From Candidatus Fimousia stercorigallinarum (lineage in GTDB: Bacteria; Bacillota; Clostridia; Lachnospirales; Lachnospiraceae), in contig DVKZ01000016.1 in assembly GCA_018715775.1 (NCBI GenBank), positions 1 to 40,279 of the forward strand: DNA of 40,279 nucleotides, given 5' to 3'. The notes below the pieces were generated by a model. The model saw only the letters and a program-made list of their open reading frames with translations, did not search any database and was not told where the DNA came from. Shown here piece by piece: positions 26,446-34,028 of this stretch. The position numbers and the translations under genes are program-made. The number at the start of each line of letters is the position of its first letter. Positions within the stretch are counted from its first letter, which is position 1.

Positions 26446-27957
26446 TCACATAATTCCATCATCTGTATTTTCCGTTTTAGAAAGCAGTAAAACAGCTTTC
26501 ATGAAGTGGTCAATATTATTCAAGATTTCGGATTTTTCTTCGATCACAACATCTTTTTGATTATTCCAGATTTCATAATAGAAGCGATTAAACATTTCAA
26601 CAATGACAGGCCGGTTCAGGATTGCAATATTATTCCGATAATGATAATTATCCAGACGCAGATAGCTGATTGCATTGGACATATACAAACTTTGCTGTTC
26701 CGTGCATTGGAAATTTGCAATAAAACGCCTCTGAACCATCTTCATTTCCATATTCTGATTTTTATTCAGTACATAAAGCAAGTATTTCATATAACGCATT
26801 CTCTGCATCGGCGTTAAAGTGACTTTATAGTTAAAGAAATCCAGTTCTCCGGAAACAACAAAATTGGTAAACGTAGATTCATATATCATGATCTGAACCT
26901 TGTTTTCTTCCAGTACATTTTTCAGAAGATTATGTATTCTGCGCAATTCTGCCACATCCATTTTCCATATCCGCATCGTATCAAGTTTTGATACGATTTC
27001 TTCAAACAGATCATCCGGTAGAAAACATTCTGCCATATGACCGATCAGCCAGCGCAGGTTCGTAGACAATACTGCCTGAATATAATTATATTTCACAAGC
27101 ATGTCATGCATTGTCACGCTCCGAAAGAGCAGCATATCCTCACTGCACATGGATTTTACTTTGCCATATATCGTATTGCACGTCTCCGCATTTTCACTTG
27201 TAACGACCGACATACAGTGGTTATTATCAAACAACATACCCGAAATCACATAGGCGTCTTTTACCGCAAAGATTGCTTTTCCGTGTGCCTGAACGCTTTC
27301 ATAAATATAAAAGTCAACATTGGAGAATCCAATCAACATATTCATAAAAAACAGCGGATCATACAGATAATCCCGCTCTCCGACTTCCATATTGATCAGC
27401 ATAGAAAAATGGACTCCCGGATATTCTCTGTGAATAGAAAGATTCTCCCCTTCAATCCCAACTACCATCAGCCGATATTCATGCTCCAACGCAAGAATAT
27501 CAATCGCAGCCGCGATTTCCTGAGACTTTACCCTCCTTAAGACCGGATGTTTCATTTTTATTATAAACTGAAGCAGCGGCAGTTCCAGAAAAAACGACGT
27601 ATTGGGCGCTACCTCAACACCGGAAGCCCGCTTAATGTCTTTTGTATAATCATATTCCGCTTTTAAATTGTCATAAACAGCCCCGATCAGATCCTGATCT
27701 GACTCAACCAGATATTCATCATACAGCTCCCGTTTTCCTTCCGGATCGATTGTCTCTACGATACACTCACTGATTTCCCTTAATACTTTCTCTATGCTTT
27801 TTTCAGCAGGAAGCATTCTTCCGCTGATCCACTTGCTGATATAAGAAACATCATACTGAAGCCTTTGTGCAAGAGCGTTGTTTTTTAACCCCGCCCGCAG
27901 CATCAACTGTTCTAAAAGATCACTAAACCGATTTTTTGCATCCATCTTTCTACACAT
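26446..27957 (-). CDS. Large XRE-type helix-turn-helix protein of unknown function
   Basis: The 503-residue protein has an N-terminal Cro/C1-type helix-turn-helix (about residues 10-60: LKNNALAQRLQYDVSYISKW, then ISGRMLPAEKSIEKVL). The remaining 430 residues match no domain I recognise; they are mixed alpha/beta, rich in Met, Tyr and Asn, with no membrane segment. This looks like a DNA-binding domain joined to a long sensor or oligomerisation module. The start is uncertain: ATG at 27957 is only two bases from AAGGGG, and ATG at 27945 is fourteen away. It has a clear promoter and lies 126 bp upstream of the ligase-like gene on the same strand. Confidence 0.75.
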   Translation of the reverse strand: MCRKMDAKNRFSDLLEQLMLRAGLKNNALAQRLQYDVSYISKWISGRMLPAEKSIEKVLREISECIVETIDPEGKRELYDEYLVESDQDLIGAVYDNLKAEYDYTKDIKRASGVEVAPNTSFFLELPLLQFIIKMKHPVLRRVKSQEIAAAIDILALEHEYRLMVVGIEGENLSIHREYPGVHFSMLINMEVGERDYLYDPLFFMNMLIGFSNVDFYIYESVQAHGKAIFAVKDAYVISGMLFDNNHCMSVVTSENAETCNTIYGKVKSMCSEDMLLFRSVTMHDMLVKYNYIQAVLSTNLRWLIGHMAECFLPDDLFEEIVSKLDTMRIWKMDVAELRRIHNLLKNVLEENKVQIMIYESTFTNFVVSGELDFFNYKVTLTPMQRMRYMKYLLYVLNKNQNMEMKMVQRRFIANFQCTEQQSLYMSNAISYLRLDNYHYRNNIAILNRPVIVEMFNRFYYEIWNNQKDVVIEEKSEILNNIDHFMKAVLLLSKTENTDDGIM

Positions 27958-27983
27958 ATCCCCTTTTACCTACTAATACTAAC

Positions 27984-28012
27984 ATTTTACCATATTTTAC
28001 TCTATCCCTCAA
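27984..28012 (-). promoter_or_regulatory. Promoter of the XRE-type regulator
   Basis: On the minus strand TTGAGG (28007-28012) is 17 bp from TAAAAT (27984-27989), with a TGG extension. The predicted leader is about 20-30 nt. Confidence 0.65.
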
Positions 28013-28059
28013 GATAACGGATACAGATATGTCTGTGCTTTAAAAAGATTGGTAAAACG

Positions 28060-28097
28060 AAAAAAGGTGGTAAGAACGCTCATCTTCTTATCACCTT
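28060..28097 (-). terminator. Terminator of the predicted small RNA
   Basis: On the minus strand AAGGTGATAAGAA pairs with TTCTTACCACCTT (one mismatch, 28064-28097) around an eight-base loop, followed by a T run. It could also end read-through from cobS. Confidence 0.85.
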
Positions 28098-28149
28098 AAA
28101 CAATAACACCTAATAAGGAGTACTTGATCTATACTCTTATTTGTCTACA
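28060..28149 (-). ncRNA. Predicted ~90-nt small RNA with consensus promoter and terminator
   Basis: A consensus sigma-A promoter (see 28156-28184) and an intrinsic terminator bracket about 90 nt with no reading frame. The RNA would fold into two hairpins: AATAAGAGTA with TACTCCTTATT (one bulge; about 28112-28141) and the terminator stem. I recognise no Rfam class. The XRE gene downstream has its own promoter past the terminator, so this is either a free small RNA or a terminated (possibly switchable) leader. It starts about 60 nt after the cobS stop on the same strand. Confidence 0.6.
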
Positions 28150-28155
28150 AAAAGC

Positions 28156-28184
28156 ATTATAGTAGATAGTTAAATAAATGTCAA
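28156..28184 (-). promoter_or_regulatory. Consensus sigma-A promoter of the predicted small RNA
   Basis: On the minus strand TTGACA (28179-28184) is exactly 17 bp from TATAAT (28156-28161). Both hexamers and the spacing match the consensus, the best promoter in the window. It drives no protein-coding gene directly. Confidence 0.85.
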
Positions 28185-28245
28185 ACATTTTTCCGTCAAA
28201 TTATTAGCAAATTTTTCATCGATCTAGTTCTTTCTTTGTACATTT

Positions 28246-28998
28246 TTACAAAAGCAGGATCATTCCATAAAGAAACAGCAAAAACAATATTTCTGCAAGC
28301 TCATTTCCCGCTCCCATAATATCCCCGGTAATTCCGCCTAAAATACGCTCAATATACCGGCGGAACAAAAAAATACAAAGAAAAACAAGCACAGAAGCTG
28401 CCAGCCCGGCAACACCGCAGACAATCGTTACAATGATCATCCCGAGCAGACTGCAGATCAGCACATCTTTGCCTCTTAAAGTTCCGATAAACAGTCCGAG
28501 ACCATTTTCTCTGGCATAAACAGCCCGATAGCCGAGAATTCCCTGCACCATTTTCCCGCAAACCGGTAAAATGAGAAAGATCAAGCCGATGTCTTTGTTA
28601 AAAATATATCCAAGATAATAGAGGCCCAGGAAACGGAACGCAAGATCGAACACAACCGCGATCGCTCCATTGGTTCCCAACCGACTGTCTCTCATAATCT
28701 CCAACATTCGTTCTCTTGCTCTCGCAGAATAAATAGCATCTGCCGTATCTGCAAGACCGTCAACGTGAAAAGCCCCCGTTAAACAAATAAGTGCGAGCAT
28801 TCCGGATAAAATGGCGATCGGACACGGTAAAATCAGCGACACCACCCAAAAGGCTGCGGCAGATAAAAAACCGAGCAAAAGACCGATCAGCGGAAAATAT
28901 GCAATGCTTTTTTCCAGTTCCCCATCCTGTACTTCCCAGTTCATAGGAACCGGGATCCGCGTCATAAATCCGAGGGCAAGACAAAATCTTCTCAGCAT
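28246..28998 (-). CDS. cobS: Adenosylcobinamide-GDP ribazoletransferase (cobalamin synthase)
   Basis: CobS joins adenosylcobinamide-GDP with alpha-ribazole (phosphate) at the membrane. The 250-residue protein is strongly hydrophobic with about six membrane segments and carries the active-site motif GAFHVDGLADTADAI (H78, D80) plus REGRLGTNG-like RDSRLGTNGA. It overlaps the SUMT/HemD stop by 7 nt and ends the upstream operon. CobU or CobY, needed to make the GDP-activated substrate, is not in the window. Confidence 0.94.
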   Translation of the reverse strand: MLRRFCLALGFMTRIPVPMNWEVQDGELEKSIAYFPLIGLLLGFLSAAAFWVVSLILPCPIAILSGMLALICLTGAFHVDGLADTADAIYSARARERMLEIMRDSRLGTNGAIAVVFDLAFRFLGLYYLGYIFNKDIGLIFLILPVCGKMVQGILGYRAVYARENGLGLFIGTLRGKDVLICSLLGMIIVTIVCGVAGLAASVLVFLCIFLFRRYIERILGGITGDIMGAGNELAEILFLLFLYGMILLL

Positions 28999-30491
28999 TT
29001 CTCCTGCTCCTCCACGATTGCGTCACACATTCCCTTTGCGGTATATATTTTTGCCGTTTTTGTCACATTTAATCCATATTCCTGCATCGATGCCGTAGTA
29101 ATCGGTCCAATGCTGACCAGTTTAGGCATAATGCCATCATAATCCTTTGTCATTGTTACAAAAGCTTTTACCGCGCTGCTGCTGCCAAATGTTACATAGT
29201 CCATCTTCGAAAGCTGTCTTAACAATTCTTCTTTCTTTCGTTCTTCGATCACCGTTTCATAAAGCGAAATCTCCTGAAAGGAAACATTGCTTTTTTTCAA
29301 TTCTGTGCTTAACACATCCGATGCCTCTTTCGCACGAAATAAACCTACTCGGTCATCCGCACGGAGCAGCCGCACAAGTCCTTTGGCAAGATCCGCACTG
29401 GAAAAAGCATCCGGCATATAATCGCAGGAAAAGCCATATTTCCACAGTTCTCGTTCCGTCGAGCTGCCGATTACGGCAAATTTCAAATGCATGAGTCTTC
29501 TAAGATCGATCTGCTGTTCTTTGAGCTGTTCAAAAAAATATCGAACCCCGTTAGCACTTGTAAAAACCGCCCAAGTATAGGTATCCAGATGGCTCAGATC
29601 CGCCCGCAGCATTTTAGTATCAATCAGACGAAAGGCAACCGCTTCTCCACCCTGCCTTTGTATCTCTTCTGCCATATGTCCGGCAAGCTGAGCAGTTCCG
29701 GTGATCATGATCCTTTTGCCGAACAGCATCCCGCGTTCAAACCATTTTAAGTCTTTACCAAGTGCAGTAACTGTTCCAATTACAACAATCGCCGGCGGCT
29801 GAATATTTTGTTTCCGGCATTCTTCCTCAATATTTTCCAGATTCGCAAAAGCTGCTTTCTGTCTTGCCGTTGTTCCCTGCTGCAAGACAGCGGCAGGGGT
29901 TTTCGGATCTTTTCCGTACGCGATCAGCCTCGTCACAATATTGTGGAGATTGGAAAGTCCCATCAAAAAAACAAGCGTTCCTTCTTCTTGGGCTAAAATT
30001 TCATAATCAAATACAGAATTCCCGCGTTTTTCTTTGCTTTCATGTCCCGTGATAATGTGGATCGAAGAAGCGTGGGTCCGATGGGTAACCGGGATTCCGT
30101 TATACGCGGGAACTGCATATGCAGAAGATACTCCCGGAATGATCGTAAATTCAATCCCTTCTTCTTTTAATGCGATCGCTTCCTCCCCGCCCCTGCCAAA
30201 AATAAACGGATCTCCTCCCTTTAATCTGACAACATCAAAGCCCTGCTTCGCATAGCGGATCAGCGTGCGATTAATCTCGTCCTGTGGAAGATGATGATCT
30301 CCCGCACGTTTCCCGGCATAAATGAATATCGCATCCGATCTTGCTTCATTCAGCAACGACATAGAAATGAGACTGTCATATACGATCACATCCGCCTGTC
30401 TGACCGCTTCGATCCCTTTGACCGTGATCAGTCCGGCATCTCCCGGTCCCGCGCCAACAAGTGTTACATGTCCATATTGTTCATTTGGCAT
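28992..30491 (-). CDS. cobA/hemD: Fused uroporphyrinogen-III C-methyltransferase (SUMT) and uroporphyrinogen-III synthase
   Basis: Residues about 1-245 are SUMT: VTLVGAGPGDAGLITVKG, VVRLKGGDPFIFGRGGEE, GIPVTHR and TLVFLMG. It makes precorrin-2 from uroporphyrinogen III. Residues about 255-499 are HemD, with a two-domain pattern and motifs FTSANGVRYFFE and VTFGSSSAVKAF; HemD closes hydroxymethylbilane. The same polypeptide thus makes and uses uroporphyrinogen III, a common fusion in Clostridia. Start 30491 has GGGGAG seven bases upstream; longer starts would lie in hemC with a low-complexity basic N-terminus. It overlaps hemC by 28 nt. Confidence 0.95.
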   Translation of the reverse strand: MPNEQYGHVTLVGAGPGDAGLITVKGIEAVRQADVIVYDSLISMSLLNEARSDAIFIYAGKRAGDHHLPQDEINRTLIRYAKQGFDVVRLKGGDPFIFGRGGEEAIALKEEGIEFTIIPGVSSAYAVPAYNGIPVTHRTHASSIHIITGHESKEKRGNSVFDYEILAQEEGTLVFLMGLSNLHNIVTRLIAYGKDPKTPAAVLQQGTTARQKAAFANLENIEEECRKQNIQPPAIVVIGTVTALGKDLKWFERGMLFGKRIMITGTAQLAGHMAEEIQRQGGEAVAFRLIDTKMLRADLSHLDTYTWAVFTSANGVRYFFEQLKEQQIDLRRLMHLKFAVIGSSTERELWKYGFSCDYMPDAFSSADLAKGLVRLLRADDRVGLFRAKEASDVLSTELKKSNVSFQEISLYETVIEERKKEELLRQLSKMDYVTFGSSSAVKAFVTMTKDYDGIMPKLVSIGPITTASMQEYGLNVTKTAKIYTAKGMCDAIVEEQEKC

Positions 30492-31375
30492 AATCGCTCC
30501 CCTGCCTTTCTTCCGGTTTCCTCTCCCGTTTTTCCTGTTATCTGTACATATTTTGGATGTTTTCCATCGTTTGCATACATCGCTTTGATGATCATCCGGT
30601 TTCCGTCCATTTTTGTAAAAGCAGCCGCCGGTGCATTGCATCCTCCGCCGATCACTTTCAGGATCGCTCTTTCTGCTTCCAGAATTTCCGCTGCCACAGG
30701 ATCATGAATAGCCCCGATAAGTTCCTTTAAATCACCAATGCGTCCTTCCACTGCAAGAATTCCCTGCCCGATTGCCGGAAGAAATTGTTCCGGATCCAGA
30801 TATTCATAGCAGACCCCTTCTTCTCCTGTCAATCCGGAGCGTTTTAACCCTGCTGCTGCCATAACGATCGCATCATACTCTCCGTTTTTTAATTTTTGCA
30901 TTCTCGTATGCACATTTCCACGCAGGACCTTGATCTGAATTCCAGGATTCATCTGCCTTGCCTGCAGTTCCCGGCGCAGACTGCTCGTTCCAAGTACAGC
31001 GCCGTCCGGCAGATCGGACAGGCCGGTGCCGTCTCTTGTAATGATCACATCACGGGGATCTTCTCGTTCCGGTACCGCGCAGATACCGAGCCCTTCCGGA
31101 AATTCCATCGGAAGATCTTTGGCACTGTGCACCGCAAGATCGATCTTGCCAGCCAAAAGTGCCTCTTCCAGCTCTTTTGTAAAGACTCCTTTCCCGCCAA
31201 AAGAAGCAAGCGGGCGATTCTGATCCTGATCCCCTTTTGTAGACATTTTTACAATTTCAACCTGTAAGTTCGGAAAGAAAGACTTCAGCTTGTGTTTGAC
31301 GATTTCCGTCTGAAGAAGAGCCAGTTTGCTTTTTCTTGTTCCGATTTTTATACTTCTATTCATATTTCTTTTCAT
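30464..31375 (-). CDS. hemC: Porphobilinogen deaminase (hydroxymethylbilane synthase)
   Basis: HemC polymerises four porphobilinogens on a dipyrromethane cofactor. The 303-residue protein has KIGTRKSKLALLQT at the N-terminus, DLAVHSAKDLP, LGTSSLRRELQ, RGNVHTRMQKL and the cofactor cysteine C246 in GGGCNAPAAA. Length is typical. ATG 31375 (two bases after AGAGGAT) and ATG 31363 (overlapping the cbiH stop by 8 nt) are both possible starts; the longer form is given. It is coupled with cbiH upstream and SUMT/HemD downstream. Confidence 0.95.
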   Translation of the reverse strand: MKRNMNRSIKIGTRKSKLALLQTEIVKHKLKSFFPNLQVEIVKMSTKGDQDQNRPLASFGGKGVFTKELEEALLAGKIDLAVHSAKDLPMEFPEGLGICAVPEREDPRDVIITRDGTGLSDLPDGAVLGTSSLRRELQARQMNPGIQIKVLRGNVHTRMQKLKNGEYDAIVMAAAGLKRSGLTGEEGVCYEYLDPEQFLPAIGQGILAVEGRIGDLKELIGAIHDPVAAEILEAERAILKVIGGGCNAPAAAFTKMDGNRMIIKAMYANDGKHPKYVQITGKTGEETGRKAGERLCQMNNMDM

Positions 31376-32096
31376 ATCCTCTTGGTGTTATCATTTTTCC
31401 GTTCATCACATAGGTCGCAGAATTCCCAATCAAAACAACACAAAACATATCCAGCGGCGCTTCCTTTATCCGCCCGAGTGTCGTAAGAAAAGAACTCTCT
31501 TCTTCCCTTCCCGCATGACGCACCACTCCAACAGGTGTGTCCGGACTGCGGTATTTCATCAGAATATCCGCTGCCTGCTCCACATATGCCGTTCTTTTCC
31601 GGCTTTTCGGATTATACAGACATACGATCATATCCGATATTCCGGCACAATCGATCCGCTTCATGATCAGATCAAGAGGCGTCATCAGATCGCTTAAACT
31701 GATAACAGAAAAATCATGCATCAATGGAGCCCCTAAAATCGCAGCCGCTGCACTGGCCGCTGTAATCCCCGGTACGACTTTAATCTCAATATCCGCCTGC
31801 ATCTGCTGAGCGACCTCCATTACAATTCCAGCCATACCGTAGATTCCGCTGTCGCCGCTGCTGATAACCGCTGTTCGGTCATATTGCTGTGCCAGCTCGA
31901 CTGCCATTCGGCATCTTTTGATCTCCTGCATCATCGGCGTTGCCAGATACTCTTTATCTGGAAACATTTTTTTGAGCAGTTCTACATAAGTCGTATAACC
32001 GACGATGATTTCCGCTTCCTCTATGGCTCTCACCGCCCGATTTGTCATATCCTCATATCCACCCGGCCCAAAACCGATCACTGTCAATCTTCCCAT
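31356..32096 (-). CDS. cbiH: Cobalt-precorrin-3 C17-methyltransferase (ring contraction)
   Basis: CbiH methylates C17 and contracts the ring, the defining corrin step. The 246-residue tetrapyrrole methylase shows VIGFGPGGYEDMTNRA, the CbiH-type VGYTTYVELL, SSGDSGIYGMAG, PGITAASAAAAILGAPLMHDF and CLYNPKSRKR. It is not fused to CbiG, as some homologues are. It overlaps the hemA stop by 13 nt. Confidence 0.94.
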   Translation of the reverse strand: MGRLTVIGFGPGGYEDMTNRAVRAIEEAEIIVGYTTYVELLKKMFPDKEYLATPMMQEIKRCRMAVELAQQYDRTAVISSGDSGIYGMAGIVMEVAQQMQADIEIKVVPGITAASAAAAILGAPLMHDFSVISLSDLMTPLDLIMKRIDCAGISDMIVCLYNPKSRKRTAYVEQAADILMKYRSPDTPVGVVRHAGREEESSFLTTLGRIKEAPLDMFCVVLIGNSATYVMNGKMITPRGYEKKYE

Positions 32097-33277
32097 TGCC
32101 TGTTTCTCTCCTCTAATGATTGAAAAAATAGCTCCAGTCCTTCCGGCTGCGCACTGTCGCGGACTTGATAAAACAGCTTTCGCACCGCATGTTCCACACC
32201 TTTATTCCGGCTTTCTCTTTCCATAAAATTACATACGGTATCCATTGTATTTTGATAATGTTTAAAAATACGCCACTGCTCAAATTTATCTTCATAATTT
32301 TCCAGAATCAGCCCTGCCGCTTCTGCTTCTTTTTTCTTTTTTTCGTTATTTTCCCGGGCGATCAGTTCAAGATCATCAATATTATAATACCGAACATCAT
32401 CCATATCTTTGATGCTTTTTTCCAAATCCATCGGAACAGCAAGATCGACAAGCACCCTCGGCTTTTTTGTCCGGATATGCTCTGAGAATTTCTGTTTCGT
32501 GATCGTATAGTGCGGACTGGCTGTCGCACTAATGATCACATCCATTTGATCAAAATATGAATATCGTTCCGAAAACGGGATCTGCACAAACGCCGCCCCG
32601 TGATGCCGTATATTTGTTCGCCGTGTCGTCGCGAACAGTTCTGTTCCTTCGACCGTTGCAAGATTTTTTAAAACGATCGATCCGATCTTTCCACTCGCTC
32701 CGATGACCATCACCTTTTTCCCGGATAAGCTGCCCAGTTCCCATAAAGCCGCCTTAACCGCCAGGCTCGCCGTAGAAACAGAAGTTTTCGAAAGCTGCGT
32801 ATCCGTCTTCACTTTTTTGGCTCCAGTTACCGCATATCGAAAAAGTGTATTTAAATATACGCCGGTCGTTCCCGCATTCCGCGCCTGCTCATGAGCCTCT
32901 TTGATCTGCCCTAAGATCTGATCTTCTCCGATCACCATAGAATCCAGTCCGGACGCTACTTGAAACAGGTGATGACTTGCCTTCTGCCCCTCATAAAACC
33001 GCAGATAACTGCTGACATTTTCTTTATTATCCAGTCCTGCAGAACCCAGCAGCGCTTCCTGCATGACCGAAAATACATTCCTTTGCTCTGCACGGTCATT
33101 CCCGTAACAATATAATTCGGTACGATTGCAAGTCGATACCAATACGCATTCTTCAATCTCATGCTTCAAAACAAGTGTTTCCATCATCTGCTGCTGTATT
33201 TCTTTTGAAAACGCAAACTGTTTCCGAATGCTTAACGGCGCATATTGATAACTGACACTGATCAACTGAATACTCAA
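32084..33277 (-). CDS. hemA: Glutamyl-tRNA reductase
   Basis: HemA reduces glutamyl-tRNA with NADPH to glutamate-1-semialdehyde, the first step of the C5 route. The 397-residue protein has the nucleophilic C50 in VLVSTCNRTELYCYG, SGLDSMVIGEDQILGQ, the Rossmann motif VMVIGASGKIGS and LVDLAVPMDLE. The C-terminal dimerisation part (about 310-397) is rich in Lys and Glu. Glycine-to-Ala/Ser changes in the Rossmann loop (GASGKIG rather than GAGEMG) are seen in clostridial members. Its ATG overlaps the cbiF stop (ATGA). Confidence 0.93.
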   Translation of the reverse strand: MSIQLISVSYQYAPLSIRKQFAFSKEIQQQMMETLVLKHEIEECVLVSTCNRTELYCYGNDRAEQRNVFSVMQEALLGSAGLDNKENVSSYLRFYEGQKASHHLFQVASGLDSMVIGEDQILGQIKEAHEQARNAGTTGVYLNTLFRYAVTGAKKVKTDTQLSKTSVSTASLAVKAALWELGSLSGKKVMVIGASGKIGSIVLKNLATVEGTELFATTRRTNIRHHGAAFVQIPFSERYSYFDQMDVIISATASPHYTITKQKFSEHIRTKKPRVLVDLAVPMDLEKSIKDMDDVRYYNIDDLELIARENNEKKKKEAEAAGLILENYEDKFEQWRIFKHYQNTMDTVCNFMERESRNKGVEHAVRKLFYQVRDSAQPEGLELFFQSLEERNRQWED

Positions 33278-34026
33278 TGTTCTGCCCTCCGATATTCATG
33301 CGAAAATGTTTTATCATATAATCTGGATAATTCGTATTCCTCTCCGAGAAAATCACCGACAACGATCAGCGCTGTTTTTTTAATGCCGGCATCCGTTACT
33401 TTCCGGGCAATATCAGAAAGCGTCCCCTGTACGATCTTCTGATTTTCCCAGGAAACCTTATATACAACTGCCGCAAGCGTATCCGGTCTGTATTCCTGCA
33501 TCAGTTCAGCCGCAAGGCGGTCGATCATCCCAACACTTAAAAAGATGACCATCGTCGCATTATGCCTGGCAAGATCCCGAATGCTCTCTTTGGGAGGCAT
33601 CGCCGTCCGGCCTTCCATCCTCGTCAGGATAACAGTCTGGCTGACTCCCGGAAGTGTATATTCCTTTTTCAATGCAGCCGCAGCTGCAACAAAGGAACTG
33701 ACTCCCGGTATCACCTCATATGGAATTCCAAGCTGTTTAAGCGCATCCATCTGTTCCCTGTGCGCACCAAAAACGGATGGATCTCCGGTGTGGACCCGCG
33801 CGGTCACCAATCCATCCGCTTCTGCTTTCTGCATCACCGCAAGCACTTCTTCCAGCGTCATAGCAGCGCTGTTATAGATCGCTGCATCCGCCTTTGCATC
33901 TTTTAAAATCTCTTTATTGACCAGAGAACCAGCATAAATAATGACGTCTGCCCGGTCAATGATCTTTTTTCCTTTGATCGTCAGCAGATCCGGATCTCCC
34001 GGACCTGCTCCAATAAAATATACCAT
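33274..34026 (-). CDS. cbiF: Cobalt-precorrin-4 C11-methyltransferase
   Basis: CbiF methylates C11 of cobalt-precorrin-4. The 250-residue tetrapyrrole methylase begins MVYFIGAGPGDPDLLTIKG and has IIYAGSLVNKEIL, the CbiF-specific VHTGDPSVFGAHREQMD, PGVSSFVAAAAALKKEYTLP and QTVILTRMEGRT. The ATG is two bases after the hemL stop. Confidence 0.95.
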   Translation of the reverse strand: MVYFIGAGPGDPDLLTIKGKKIIDRADVIIYAGSLVNKEILKDAKADAAIYNSAAMTLEEVLAVMQKAEADGLVTARVHTGDPSVFGAHREQMDALKQLGIPYEVIPGVSSFVAAAAALKKEYTLPGVSQTVILTRMEGRTAMPPKESIRDLARHNATMVIFLSVGMIDRLAAELMQEYRPDTLAAVVYKVSWENQKIVQGTLSDIARKVTDAGIKKTALIVVGDFLGEEYELSRLYDKTFSHEYRRAEH

Positions 34027-34028
34027 AA

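Noticed and set aside
28240..28262. Stem CTTTTGTA/TACAAAG at the end of cobS as a terminator
   Set aside because: It is short, AT-rich and not followed by a T run on the minus strand.
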